Origin: Owenia fusiformis | Taxonomy: Eukaryota; Annelida; Polychaeta; Sabellida; Oweniidae | DNA: 64,000 bases | Assembly: GCA_903813345.2 (NCBI GenBank) | Contig: CAIIXF020000009.1 | Location: forward strand, 1,550,001 to 1,614,000 | Direction: 5' to 3' | In this document: one piece after another, positions 32,761-44,403 of the stretch | Numbering within the stretch: position 1 is the stretch's first letter | How the letters are laid out: the number at the start of each line of letters is the position of its first letter | Made by a program: the position numbers and the translations under genes | The notes under the pieces: generated by a model | Told to the model about the DNA's origin: nothing | Seen by the model: only the letters and a program-made list of their open reading frames with translations | The model's database searches: none

Positions 32761-35658
32761 TTATGGACATCTCGTACAATCGTGCTCGCAAGGCGAATTA
32801 TAAATATTTTTTTTCTGTATTAAGATGTCACTTAATCTGCATAGTCGTCCTAGAAACATTAATTTTAATTTATGTATATAAGATTTCACTGAATATTGCC
32901 CAAGAGAGCTTATCACAGCTCCACTAGGTGTACGATTCACCATGCCCTGAAATCTTTTTGTTATGTGACGCTGTGTAATCTCTATTGTTTCAATTTCATT
33001 AGGACTTAAAGAATACCATAGTTCGCATCCGTACATTGCCGTCGGCATAATGATACGATTCCATATTTTAAGACTTACTAATGGGTTAAGTCCTCCATTG
33101 TACATTCCTATGTTGCATAAAGAGTTAAAACACGCTCTAGCTTTTTTATTAGTATCTATCAAGGCAGGTTTGGAAGTGAGATTTTTGTTGATAATATTGC
33201 CAACATATACTTGTTCATTTCTGGTAGGTATTGAATCCTTACCTAATGACCAGTTTGAGTTACACTTATTTAGGTTTGATTTCCCAAAGATAATTACAGC
33301 ACTTTTACATTGATTTAAAGGTGGGCCAGCATGATATACTAGTCTCCAACGACAGCTGTACTTGTATACAATATCTAATAGATTTTGTAGACCACTAGCA
33401 GTGGCGGATATGACCGTCGTGTCGTCGGCTACAAGTATACATGGCAATTGTAAATCTGGTGCAATCTTAACCCCAAAAGATGACTGGCACATTTCAATTA
33501 TTAGGTCATTAATGTAGATTTGAAACCAGATTGAACTACAAATTCTTCCTTGACCACAGCCTTGATTTATGGTTATCTCCCTAGAGTATTCATCATCGTA
33601 CAAGACTCGAGCACTGGTATTACTATACCCTTGTACTATGAGTCTCCACGAGAGCCCATTGATACCTAAATTAAAAAGTTTTACAAATAGACCATGTCTA
33701 TACAATAAATCAAATGCCATACGATTATCAAGAAATGCACAAAAAACTGTAGAGTGTCGTTCATTAAAGTGATGTAGGACTTCCTTTAAAACGTACGTTG
33801 CCATTTGGCTACCTCCACCATTTTTGCTAGCAAATTGCAAATTATGTGGAACACCTGCCCTCTCTAATACAGACATGTTTCGGTTTAGAATTATAGTGTC
33901 CCATATCTTGTTGATAACAGGTGTAAGTGTTAACCCCCTAAAATTAGTTCGTATTCTTTTGTCTTTCTTCTTACCCTTATGTAAGGAAATGATGGTACCA
34001 AGTTTTTGACTTTTTGGGACACATTCTAACCTAATCATAGTATTAAAGAGGTTTGTAATTGTTTGTATAAGCATACTCCCACCATGTTTAAAGTGCTCGT
34101 ATGTTATCAAGTCATAACCTGGAGCCTTATTGGAAGAACTAGATTTAATGACGTCATATACGTCCTGTGACGAAATTGGGGCACTCATTTCTCTATCCTC
34201 ATTATGATATGACTCTATGTAACATCTTTTGAAATCAGATTCTATTTTACTCATGAACTCGTTATCAAAATGTGGGTAGAGAGAAGGAGTTCCCAATTCC
34301 TCATAGTAATCTGCCCAGGCATCACGAATTTTGGCTGGATCACGGACAATTTGCCCATCAACGAGGAGCTCATGAGATTCCCTTTTTAGGTTTCTAGACT
34401 TTCTAACTACTTTATAGAAATCGTGTATATTCAAATCTGCAGCTTCCTCAAATTTTGTATCTTGAGAACGCTCATACATAATTTTAGCACGTCGTAATTC
34501 AGCCCTGAAACTTCGCTTCGCTTTTTTATATTCAATTAAGAACATGTTACATTTAGCTTTTGGTTTACCGTTACTGATCCAGACACGTCTGGATTTTCTC
34601 ATTAAAGTATGTAGTTCTTTAACTCTACCAAATTTCCAAAATGGATTTAAAAAATGTTTAAAACACGATTTTGGAATTGCACTATTTGCTGCCTCTTTAA
34701 TAGCATTCATAATATCAGATGTATAATGCTCAAGATCTGATTCATTCGTTGCATTGCTCATATTAATTGACCTTAATTTTCTCTTCAGTGATTCACGATA
34801 ATTCATTAAATCTTCTCTGGAGGATTTATTCCACTTCAGCATTGTTACTTCGCTATACTTTTTTAAATTTTGTTCGATGCAAAATTCCATAAATATTGGA
34901 CAATGGTTTGATAGAATCAGATCATGATCATCTGTGACAGAGCATCTTTTAACTAAATCCAGTTTAGAACCTGGTATCATGATAAAATCAATGAGAGACT
35001 GGTGCATCATGTCGCTACTAGTGTATGTATACAGTGGACCAGTAGTGACTTGTTGCGTATTGACACATACAAATTCGCAATCATCTAAAAACTGCTCAAT
35101 ATATTTGCCACGTTCATTGGGTGTTCCAAAAAATCGTGGCCCACACTTTGAGGCTGAAAGATGACCGTTAAAATCCCCAGCAAGAATAACAGTTCCTATA
35201 CTATTATATCTATCACATACATCTTTCAGATCGCTAATGTATTCCCTATATTCATATGTTGATTTATTAGTAGAGGGAAGATACACACCAATTATAAAAA
35301 GTGGTTCTTTTGATAAGGTAATCTGGATACCACAAATTCTATCACTCGATATTTCTAGATCACACACATATTTAATGCTTTTTCTATAAAGTATAGCTAC
35401 TCCCCCACAACCACGCCGTTTATTTACTATATCAATTGATAGGGTTTTATCACAAGCAGCGACGCTTTTAAAATCTGAGTCAATTGTATTTAAGTAATTC
35501 ACATTACTTGGGTACAACCAGTGCTCCTGGATGATGCATATATCAGTTTGCTGTAGTCTCTTACACAAGTATGGGGTGCTATACATAACCCCTTGTACAT
35601 TCCATGATAGGAGTTTAATTGTCATTATTAAAGATATAAATATAAGATTTATTCCCAT
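32761..35658 (-). CDS. LINE ORF2: endonuclease and reverse transcriptase
   Basis: The 965-codon frame holds an APE-type endonuclease (LLSWNVQG at about 16-23, QEHW near 44-47, GDFNGH near 161-166, DFIM near 224 and LSNHCP near 249-254) and a reverse transcriptase (FLDNRMAFD, then NQGCGQG and the catalytic VADDTT). Proteins of this type nick target DNA and prime cDNA synthesis on it. The SDH motif of the endonuclease family reads SNH here. The initiator is ambiguous: ATG at 35658 overlaps the ORF1 stop, and a second ATG follows 11 codons later, just before the domain. The frame ends early because of the frameshift at 32807-32814. Confidence 0.88.
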   Translation of the reverse strand: MGINLIFISLIMTIKLLSWNVQGVMYSTPYLCKRLQQTDICIIQEHWLYPSNVNYLNTIDSDFKSVAACDKTLSIDIVNKRRGCGGVAILYRKSIKYVCDLEISSDRICGIQITLSKEPLFIIGVYLPSTNKSTYEYREYISDLKDVCDRYNSIGTVILAGDFNGHLSASKCGPRFFGTPNERGKYIEQFLDDCEFVCVNTQQVTTGPLYTYTSSDMMHQSLIDFIMIPGSKLDLVKRCSVTDDHDLILSNHCPIFMEFCIEQNLKKYSEVTMLKWNKSSREDLMNYRESLKRKLRSINMSNATNESDLEHYTSDIMNAIKEAANSAIPKSCFKHFLNPFWKFGRVKELHTLMRKSRRVWISNGKPKAKCNMFLIEYKKAKRSFRAELRRAKIMYERSQDTKFEEAADLNIHDFYKVVRKSRNLKRESHELLVDGQIVRDPAKIRDAWADYYEELGTPSLYPHFDNEFMSKIESDFKRCYIESYHNEDREMSAPISSQDVYDVIKSSSSNKAPGYDLITYEHFKHGGSMLIQTITNLFNTMIRLECVPKSQKLGTIISLHKGKKKDKRIRTNFRGLTLTPVINKIWDTIILNRNMSVLERAGVPHNLQFASKNGGGSQMATYVLKEVLHHFNERHSTVFCAFLDNRMAFDLLYRHGLFVKLFNLGINGLSWRLIVQGYSNTSARVLYDDEYSREITINQGCGQGRICSSIWFQIYINDLIIEMCQSSFGVKIAPDLQLPCILVADDTTVISATASGLQNLLDIVYKYSCRWRLVYHAGPPLNQCKSAVIIFGKSNLNKCNSNWSLGKDSIPTRNEQVYVGNIINKNLTSKPALIDTNKKARACFNSLCNIGMYNGGLNPLVSLKIWNRIIMPTAMYGCELWYSLSPNEIETIEITQRHITKRFQGMVNRTPSGAVISSLGQYSVKSYIHKLKLMFLGRLCRLSDILIQKKNIYNSPCEHDCTRCP

Positions 35659-37214
35659 GAATTGTCTTGTTCAGTGTTGCTCTTATAGTTTGGAATCCAT
35701 TCTTTACAAAGTACACCGTCTGGCCAAAAATGTTGGTCATCTAATACAGAATGGCTATGCTGTGCAAGTACATTGATCCGTAATGAATATGAATGAGTAA
35801 GGCCAAAGTTTGAAGTATACGTTTTAAGGAGACGGACGAATGTAATTGTCACACCCTTGCTAAGGGCGAAAGATTGAATTTTCTTACTAAGATCACCAAA
35901 TGGCAATTTGGATCGAAGACGCGATACGAATAAGCGCTTTATGTTTTGCCGTTTGTTACGTGGGCGTTGATATCCCGAGAATCCAATGTCGTGTTCACCT
36001 TCGTCATCGTTGTTAGTAACATCTGTGTCATTAGATTCTTGTCTGTATGAAGTTACAACAGGAATAGTATTCACCTTAGTTGTGGCTGCTAGGCAAAAGG
36101 AATGTTCACAGGGTGAAGAAGGTTTTCGTTTACCTTCACTTGTAGTAGGTGTTGTCCTTACACGTTTGGACGAGTCAGGTTTGGCCATATTGTCACCTCT
36201 TTCCTTAGTCGTATCTGCATTGACCGATGATTGCTTGGCAGAGCTGTTAGTCGTTTTTTGCTGAGGAGATGACGACATACTGTTATGGTCATTTGGGGAA
36301 GTACATATGTCAGGCACTGGACTCGTGGGATCAGTAGCGTCCATTGTTTCATGTTGGTTAGCAGTTGATACAAACCGTTTACGAGAATAAGTATCCTTAA
36401 GTTCATTAACATTCTTGTGGACAGTTCCGACTTTTCCTTCAAGAGCATTTAGTCGTTGTTTAACATCATTTTCATAACTTTGCATTTTGGATTTAAATTC
36501 AGAGACTTCGTGTTCTCTTTCTTTTAACAGTAATTTTACATGTTTTAGCTCATTTTTGGCTTTTGCCTCACAGTCTCTGATTGTTTGTTCACTTTGTTTG
36601 TATTGCTTAATTTGTTTTTGTAGGTCTTTAATTTCAGCATTTTGTAGCTCGAGGGTTTGAGAAATTTCAGCGCATGTTCCTTTAATTGTAAATATATAAG
36701 ACATCATGGTCTCCATCATTGAGAAGTGGGTTGACGTAGTCGGTTGACTATGTTGATTGATGGAATCAGGGTCGCAAACATCATCATTTGAAATAAATGA
36801 TCTAGCGAAGCGTGACGTATGTTCATTGTCAACTATTGGAGTTTTCGTAAATATTGACATGAGGTCTGCAACACTATTGCCTTCTGTGAATTGATAAAGT
36901 GCGTAGCAATCACTAGCAAGTTTGCTTTTGCGATCTTCACTCCGTCCACCTTTCCTTGCTATCAGCTTGAATTTAGGTGTTTCAGAGCGTTCCATTCGTG
37001 CTCTGATGAGTAGATAATCCCTGAATCCATCTATAGATAGGTTACTGTGCTCACACAACGACAACAGTCTTTCAATATACACATCTTTCGGCAGTTCCTG
37101 CAATGTTTCGAAAAGTTTATCCCATGTACGTTGTGCACTTGGGATCTGGCTTTGGGTTTCATCTTCACCAGCGCTCGAGTCAGAATATTCATGATCATTG
37201 TTACTACATGCCAT
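35649..37214 (-). CDS. LINE ORF1: coiled-coil protein
   Basis: The 521-codon frame begins with an acidic, serine-rich stretch and a small folded region (about 25-150), followed by a long charged helical segment (about 195-280, for example LQKQIKQYKQSEQTIRD) expected to form a coiled coil. A Ser/Thr-rich linker and a basic C-terminal region come next. No CCHC knuckle is visible. By analogy with other LINE ORF1 proteins it would oligomerise and bind the element RNA (inference). Its stop overlaps the first ATG of ORF2 in ATGGGAATAA. Confidence 0.75.
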   Translation of the reverse strand: MACSNNDHEYSDSSAGEDETQSQIPSAQRTWDKLFETLQELPKDVYIERLLSLCEHSNLSIDGFRDYLLIRARMERSETPKFKLIARKGGRSEDRKSKLASDCYALYQFTEGNSVADLMSIFTKTPIVDNEHTSRFARSFISNDDVCDPDSINQHSQPTTSTHFSMMETMMSYIFTIKGTCAEISQTLELQNAEIKDLQKQIKQYKQSEQTIRDCEAKAKNELKHVKLLLKEREHEVSEFKSKMQSYENDVKQRLNALEGKVGTVHKNVNELKDTYSRKRFVSTANQHETMDATDPTSPVPDICTSPNDHNSMSSSPQQKTTNSSAKQSSVNADTTKERGDNMAKPDSSKRVRTTPTTSEGKRKPSSPCEHSFCLAATTKVNTIPVVTSYRQESNDTDVTNNDDEGEHDIGFSGYQRPRNKRQNIKRLFVSRLRSKLPFGDLSKKIQSFALSKGVTITFVRLLKTYTSNFGLTHSYSLRINVLAQHSHSVLDDQHFWPDGVLCKEWIPNYKSNTEQDNSWE

Positions 37215-37347
37215 CTTTCCAGCATTTATGTAGATTTTTTTTAATTCAATTGAAAGAGGGTAGCACTGGGCTTACACCGTTCCATTCCATTTCAGCAACG
37301 CATTGAGCTACTCAGGCCGATGTGACCTCGGGTATTGTTTTAATCAG

Positions 37348-37944
37348 CAAATATTATCAAAATAGCTATATTATAGTCTATTCCACTGGCCACTGTGATT
37401 TTTTCCGTAACTGGTCTTTAGTAAGTTAGAATATGTGGTTAGCCTACTAAATAGTTAGGAATGGCGTTTGAATGTAGAGAATCAGTTCAAAGGATTTATG
37501 TAAAAGCGTTTTACCGTTTTTCCTGTCGGCCAATGTACACTAATATATATCCAAAATGATCTCGGAACTGTCCGATTTAATTGTGCCCGAAGCTCCAAAT
37601 CCTAGTTTGATCTAAATAAGCACAATTCCATATTTAATTCCAAATCTCTGCAGCAAAAAATATAAACATCTATCGACTTTCCTTGGAATATTTGACAAAA
37701 CAGTTGTAGTGTCTAACATCACTCTATTGAAGCATTGCAATCATCCATTATGAGATCACACAATTCACATGACCATTATAATAGTTTAAAACAGTCAAGA
37801 ATACAAGGTATTTAACAATTTGATGTGTTTCATAGCTTATTTGATAACTTATTATACATTTATACATGGTAAGTTGGGGCTATTCCTGTACGATTTTTTA
37901 TTTACCCCGGGTGTTTTGGTTTCCAGTTACTATGGCAACCATTT
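37348..37944. other. Intron sequence without recognised features
   Basis: AT-rich sequence with no supportable feature. Confidence 0.4.
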
Positions 37945-38785
37945 CTTAAAGGCCCCATATAAAGTTTAAACCACTTTGGCTTATATTGTAGTCTTACCCA
38001 ATGTTATCAAAGTGTGATATGTGAAACTTTTTTTTTAAATTTCAAAAAGTGGTTTTTGATAGACTTTTTGTTCCAAAATTTGTGAATTTATTTAAAACCA
38101 ACTTTTAGAGGTCACTCATATCTTCTTATTAGCCACAATTCATACCAATGCATAGCATTCATCCTCCCGTGTTTTTTGCCGAAAAAATTAAGAAAATCGG
38201 TTAATAAATAAGCGAGAAATGAACTTATCAGTGCATGAAAATGGTTCTGAGAAAAATGCATTTCAAAATTTTAGTTCTCATTGAAACCAATGGTACAATG
38301 ATATCTAAAACATAATTTATTCTTCCTTTTAACCTGGTTAGACAATCAACATTGTTTTTTTTATGAAAGTCTAACATATGTAGAAAAGATTGACATCGAA
38401 AAAAAATTTAATTTTTTTCAAAAAGTTTTTGGTACCTTAGTGACATCACTAATGTTTCAAAATATTTTTGATATGCTAAAACATTGAAGTGGCCCATTAA
38501 ATATGTCATTTTATTATTGAAATAGTGTGTCCTTTGTTCAACCTTTGCATTGGTGTTAAAAAGATAATCTTTTTTGAAATGCATTAAGAAATATTTGATG
38601 ATTAAGAAATTTCAACTTTTTTTGAAAAATGGCGGGAAATTTGAATATTTGAGAAATGAAATGCTCACAACTTTTTTTTCAAAAAAAAATTTTTCTTCAA
38701 AAATCTCTAAAATCACTTTTTAAGTCCTGACAAATAGTAAATGAATGATAAAAAAATATTTTCAAACTTTAGACGGGGACTTTAA
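37945..38785. mobile_element. Possible MITE with weak terminal inverted repeats
   Basis: TTAAAGGCCCCATATAAAGT on the left and the complement of TTTAAAGTCCCCGTCTAAAG on the right agree at about 14 of 20 positions. The interior is A/T-rich with many T and A runs. No target duplication that I trust. Confidence 0.35.
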
Positions 38786-38819
38786 ATAATATTTCGATTA
38801 TACCAAATATTTGTTGATA

Positions 38820-41341
38820 CATTACACTCTGTTAAGCATGATAAAAGGCAAGAAGTTTAGTTAGAAATAAAAGAGTTATCTCATGAATGGGACCCTTACA
38901 TAGCTCCTAAAAGGTAGAAGACACTAAATGGTGTAACACTATAAGCTGAATTTTGTCCACATAGAGCATGTGCACAATACTAAAGACATGTAAAATTGAA
39001 CTGTCAAAAGAACTGAAATATACTTACCAGCTCGCCTCTTCCGGAAGTTATGATACGTTATGGTGTAACTACGGTAATTAATTTTAAAATATTGAAAAAA
39101 TCACAAAATACAAGTTCTGAGGTATATATCGCCATTTTTAAGCGAATTAGCCCATACTATGACTATATATTCGCACCCCCATATACAGATATATATAAAC
39201 TTCATCTTCACAATAAATTGAGCTTCTTTCAAATTTCCATTTTTTGAGATAAGTGCCATTTTCTTACAATTCAAGCCGTAAAAATAGTTGGAAAGTGCTT
39301 CCCAGTTGAGGTTAATGGCTTTTATACTTACATTAATGTATGGAGCACTTAAAATGTACTTAGAATCGTATAAATAGCTCTATTCTGTGAGATTTATTTT
39401 TGTTTTTATTTTTATATTTTTCTCACCTCATAATTGAAGAGCTCCGCTGTTGATTTACATTCAGTTACACGTATTTCCTTGAACATTTGCCATGATTGGA
39501 ACAAATGATGGTTGGTTTATGTTTTATTCATTAAGTTTGTATTTGAATCTAGCTACTTAAACACAAAACATGTCTTCATGTTATGCTAAAGAGCAAAGAT
39601 CGCGAATTCTAGGTGAAGCCAATTATTTTGCACAAGTCATATCCTGATTGCATCATAGTTACTTTGTACTAGTCACATCCTGATTGCATCAGCCAATTCA
39701 CGTGATTTACAGTTTACACGGGTTAACCCAACTAATTGTTATAACATGCGTATTCCCATACAAACGATCTGTCTTCAAGAGAAAACTAAGATTTGTGGAC
39801 ATGTTTTGCTATCATTGCATCATACCCCAGTATGTCCTCTGTCAGTCAAAAAAGTTTGAATCAAAACTCCCCACGAAAATCAAAAGATCTCACCTGTTGA
39901 AGACGCCATCTATAGAAAATGTCAAAAAATGTCATTCTGATTTTGACAGATGGAGGCAGGTCAAAAAGGTCAAATTTTTTAAAGAAAATGCACCTTAATC
40001 ACATCAAATCATGTCTCAGAGTTGGTCCACACATACACTTTTTCATTCATGTACTTACCAAAATCCAACCACTGGTGATGCTAATGTAATTACAATAATT
40101 GGACTATATTTTTGTTTTTATAATGCCATCTATTCGTCTTCCCACTCGGCGGAAGGATCTAATGGTTGTGTGTCTCCCACATGGTTTCAATATACATGTT
40201 ATACTACTTCCGGGTAGGGAAGTGTTTTTTATACTTTAAAAACGAAGCCATTTCGATCAGTTTTTATAATCCTTGGTAGAACTGAGAGGTATTACAATAC
40301 ATATTTAAATTAATACACATGAGTGTATTTGATGAACTCTCAAAAAATAAAACCCACAATAATATCTTTTTTATTCACAATTTCATGTCATTGTTTCTAA
40401 CAAGTCACCTCTTTCTCTCTTTTCTTAATTTTTGTCAACAGTCAAAATCGGAATTTAAAACTTGGTTTCTTTACAAGCTCTGCTTCTGTAAATACTAAAT
40501 AACATGAAAAATGTTAAACCTTACATCCTACACTTATTTGATATGAAATAGGCGATCATTGATATCATTTTTGTGCTGTTAAGTGTGGATCTTTTAATTT
40601 TTTAGTCAAACTTGATCGCTGATCTCTGTCGATGTGACGTCACGCATTAAGTATGCACGCATGGGCAGTACAATACATAAGGCAATATGGCGTCTTAGGC
40701 CTATACATGAGCCAGAATGGAGGTCTGCAAGTTGAAATGAATATGTTTGTTTATGCATCAATCGATCACACATATAATCCAGACAATCTTTCAAATCATG
40801 TACTTAACATTGTAATGGATTTATTTATTTTGTGAGCTTACGTTCCCTTTAATTTTCATTGGTGAAGCAATGATTTTACCTAAAATGAGTCCCTGTCTTT
40901 GCATAGTGATATTTAAAAATCGAGAAGCAAAACCTATGTTGAATATACTGTGCATTGATGAAGTTTATATATAGCCTAGGGGAACTCAAAAATATTGTTA
41001 TTATATCGGCAAATTCGCTCGAAAATGGTTGTACACCCTAGAAATTGAATGTTGTTGATTTTTTCAATATTTTAAAATTAATTACCGTAGTTACACCATA
41101 ACGTATCATAACTTCCGGTAGAGGCGAGCTGGTGAGTAATTTCTATTATTTTGACAGTTCAATTTTACATGTCTTTAGTATTGTGCACATGCTCTATGTG
41201 GACAAAATTCAGCTTATAGTGTTACACCATTTAGTGTCTTCTAACTTTTAGGAGCCATGTAAGGGTCCCATTCATGAGATAACTCTTTTATTTCTAACTA
41301 AACTTCTTGCCTTTTATCATGCTTAACAGAGTGTAATACAG
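38820..41341. mobile_element. Long-inverted-repeat element with ~295-bp near-identical arms
   Basis: The arms 38820-39113 and 41047-41341 are inverted copies with only a handful of differences (ATTACACTCTGTTAAGCATG at the tip, ATTAATTTTAAAATATTGAA at the inner edge). The 1.9-kb centre has only short ORFs with no recognised transposase. The high arm identity suggests recent activity or arm homogenisation. Flanking bases give no clear target duplication. It ends 230 bp upstream of exon 9. Confidence 0.8.
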
Positions 41342-41570
41342 CCTTCTTTACTACACATTCTGTGAAAAATCTATCAGAATATATTGAAAAATAAAAAAAT
41401 AGAGAGACATTATGAGAACTTTATGATATACCCTCGTACATTGAGTAGTATGTAAATCTTAAATTGCATATTCATGAGTAGTATGTGCATTTATAATTGA
41501 ATAAGTAACATTTTAAATGTAAATGTTTGATACATTGTCAAACTTCACTTATTAACATTCAATTTCGTAG

Positions 41571-41789
41571 ATACAATCGACATGAACATATTCGACGAAG
41601 TTATTCCAATAGGGAAAGATGATCCTATACCTACAACTTCTATGCCGATAACAACCAGCAAGGCAGCTAACCATTGTTTGAGTGGAAACAACAGATGTGC
41701 AAAATCAACTGCAACATGTTTATATAATGGAAAATCATACAGCTGCGAATGTAAGACTGGCTATACAGGAAATGGATTTACATGCAGAG
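41571..41789 (+). CDS. Exon 9: acidic/Thr-Pro linker plus EGF-like domain
   Basis: About 34 residues of linker (DDPIPTTSMPITTSKAA, possible O-glycosylation) lead into an EGF module: CLSGNNRC, CLYNGKSYSC and CECKTGYTGNGFTC. It has six cysteines but no calcium-binding DxDEC start. Acceptor TTTCGTAG, donor AGAG|GTAGGA, phase 1-1. It marks the switch from the unnamed domains to the EGF tail. Confidence 0.9.
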
Positions 41790-41965
41790 GTAGGAAATCA
41801 TCTTCAAAATAAATTGTATTGCAATTAATCAATATTCTGGCTGTAGAATTTAAAATAATTCATAAACGAACTATAGTTACCAATTCTTGAATACTCGTGT
41901 AAAGTTTTGAAAAGATTATTGAGATTCGGACAAACTACTAAGGGGCTTGTCTGATCATACATGTA

Positions 41966-43032
41966 CAGGGCGTTCATAAAGTTCTTGCAAAAGTACTCTA
42001 ATTTTTGGGTTTCTCAATCAATCTGGGTGAGATTTTCACTAAGTATACCTACACTATTCATACATTTGAATCTTGAATTATAATGAACAGGTCCATGAAG
42101 AAAAAAAGTTATGATTTTTATAGTAATATGAGTCAGGGGTAGGCGGAGCAGCATTGAAAAAAAGAAAAATATAGATAAAAGATATGGGTTAGAGGTAATT
42201 TTAACATACTTTAAAGTATCCTGGAAAATACAAAACAAGCTAATGTTGCCATGTCAACCCTATATGATGTCATCATAGTTGAAATTTCTTTGATTCATGA
42301 CATCACTGATGGTATTAAAGTGACCTATATTGGTTGATGACATCGGCCTTTGTGAAAGGCAGCGTCAATTTTATTTTTGTGAAAATGGCTGCAAAATCAG
42401 CAAAATATGATGATTTGCTATTACAAATATTCAGTCGCATTGGGATGTATGTTTTACTGGGAAATTCAAGAAAACAAACACTTGAAGACATTCATAAGGT
42501 GTAGGGGAAGGAGGGTATGGCCAAAAGAACCATTTACAAAATGGACTAAGACATTTACTGATGGTAGAACAAATGGTAAGGACAATGCTAGATCAGGCCG
42601 ACCAAGAACGAAATCCAATGAGGATCAGATGATGTTGATGAAAGCCATCAATACAAAGATCAATCGCAAGAAATTTTCCAGATGAGTTCCTTCATCTGTT
42701 TGAGGAATGGTAAGTAAGACAGCAGAGGTGTATAGACCACGATGGACACTATTTTGAACACATTACACTCTTGAGATACCGTTATTAAAGTAAATAGGAC
42801 AAGTTAAAAACATTTTGAACATTCAAACAAAACAGATCATTTTTGCCTGCTCCGCTTACCCCCGATGCATGTGACTATAGGAACCGTAACTTTTTTTCCT
42901 CAAAGAGACATTGATTATAACTTCGGATCCCAATGTATGAATAGTGCAGGTATACTGAGTGAAAATTACAGCCAGATTGACTGAGATACAAACATTTTAG
43001 AGCACTTTTGCAAGAACTTTATCAACGCCCTG
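41966..43032 (+). mobile_element. Internally deleted mariner-like element
   Basis: The inverted ends CAGGGCGTTCATAAAGTTCT and the complement of CAGGGCGTTGATAAAGTTCT extend over ~170 bp of diverged arm. TA flanks both sides (41964-41965 and 43033-43034). The 1067-bp body keeps only the start of a transposase gene; the catalytic region is missing. Confidence 0.88.
42384..42685 (+). pseudogene. Mariner-like transposase fragment, N-terminal, broken
   Basis: An ATG at 42384 opens a frame that stops at a TAG near 42500; the neighbouring frame then carries KWTKTFTDGRTN and ARSGRPRTKSNED. The latter is the helix-turn-helix/GRP hook region of mariner transposases. At least one frameshift and the loss of the whole DDD/E domain make it non-functional. 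Confidence 0.8.
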
Positions 43033-43661
43033 TACACACTCCCTCTTATGTGTAGTACCTTGTTTGTTGCAATACAGCTTCCCAGACGAGCGTGCCCAAG
43101 ATTACAGATTCGTTGGAATACTTGCATTTTAATGTGGTTTAATGTCAATACTATTGGTTACAAATGTTGCTTAACTTTCCAACATGCATAGCAATGTTTT
43201 TCTCTATGAAAATGTTATTCATGATATCTGTTTTTGTGATTTAGTATCTGAATAGGAAATGCTCATTTAATTTTTGTGACCCCAATATTTTTTAGAAACC
43301 TATTTTCCAAAAAACATATCAAATGTTCATCCTATTTTGCACACCTCTGACCTTTCTTTATTTGAAAAATATCTTGATTTTATGTGTTTTTAAATAAAGC
43401 TACCTCTAGCCATGTTTATTGGTTAGACTCTTGTAAATTACGAAAGAGTTAAACATCAAAACGTTTGGCTTAATTATAGATTAAAGTTATAAATGGCCAC
43501 TCATATGTTGATTGGAATCATAAATTCACATTATTTGTATTGTGGACTATTATAAAATTATATAATTATACACTGGAATTACCTTTGGAAACGCATGCTA
43601 TTACTAAGAACTATAAACGTTCACGAACATTTGATCCATGGATTTCATACCATATTTCCAG

Positions 43662-43784
43662 ACACCAATGAGTGTACTACTAGGAAGCATAATTGCCATC
43701 TACAAGCTGCATGTCTAAATAATGCAGGCTCGTTTACATGCAAATGTAAACCTGGATATACTGGCGATGGTGCAAATTGTAATG
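43662..43784 (+). CDS. Exon 10: EGF module a
   Basis: Calcium-binding EGF start DTNEC, hydroxylation-type motif CLNNAGSFTC and CKCKPGYTGDGANC, all six cysteines present. Acceptor ATTTCCAG, donor AATG|GTATGT, phase 1-1. Confidence 0.92.
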
Positions 43785-43992
43785 GTATGTCATTTAGTTT
43801 TAATCGTGCCCTTCATTTTAGTTTTGCAAACGTTTGTATTATGTTTTATGCATGTTTGTCATTTTACTTCCAAAGCTTACTTAAATGTTGAGGAGTTTTG
43901 AATTGTTTTGTCTTAAATTCCAATGACCAATTTCGACTGAAATTCTAAATGCATACTATTTTCTGCCTAAAACCTCTATGCTTCTATATCAG

Positions 43993-44112
43993 ATGTGGAT
44001 GAATGCATGATACCTGGCACTTGCTCAAGCACCCATGATTGCAAAAACAGCCTTGGGTCATATAGCTGTAGCTGTAAGACAGGCTACACTTTGTCGGAAA
44101 ACACTTGCATAG
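43993..44112 (+). CDS. Exon 11: EGF module b
   Basis: DVDEC start, CKNSLGSYSC and CSCKTGYTLSENTC; calcium-binding type with six cysteines. Acceptor ATATCAG, donor ATAG|GTATAT, 120 nt, phase 1-1. Confidence 0.92.
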
Positions 44113-44403
44113 GTATATAAATAATTCCATGTGAGTTCTATGGTATGTTAAAGGTAAAACATTGTGTACCAGTCGACTTTAAAATACTCAGGATTAGCTC
44201 TATGTAATGTTGAAGAACATTTCGAGCAAATATGACATCATACATCTAGCGTTTTCTTATTCCTTTGGTTCTGCAAACACTCTACTTTATATTTTTATTT
44301 ATTTAGTGTTTACCGTGGTTATTATAATCAAGTCTGTTAGTCATGTCGCTTACCTAACATCTGGCATGCACTTTTGAATTAACTTACCATATTATTACAT
44401 CAG

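Larger units (their letters stand above)
31982..37347 (-). mobile_element. Near-complete two-ORF non-LTR retrotransposon (LINE)
   Basis: On the minus strand: ~130 bp of 5' leader, ORF1 (coiled-coil protein), ORF2 (endonuclease plus reverse transcriptase), a frame-shifted ORF2 tail and ~135 bp of 3' UTR ending in ACTGAACTGAACTGAAC, a short tandem tail typical of LINE clades with simple-repeat 3' ends. A possible target duplication CAAATAT occurs at 31975-31981 and 37348-37354, but it is short and AT-rich. It has an APE-type endonuclease and a zinc-like C-terminal motif; I cannot fix the clade. Confidence 0.8.

Noticed and set aside
39684-39998. 104-codon frame inside the 38.8-41.3 kb inverted-repeat element, checked as a transposase
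   Set aside because: No DDE, helix-turn-helix or zinc motif recognised; length fits chance.
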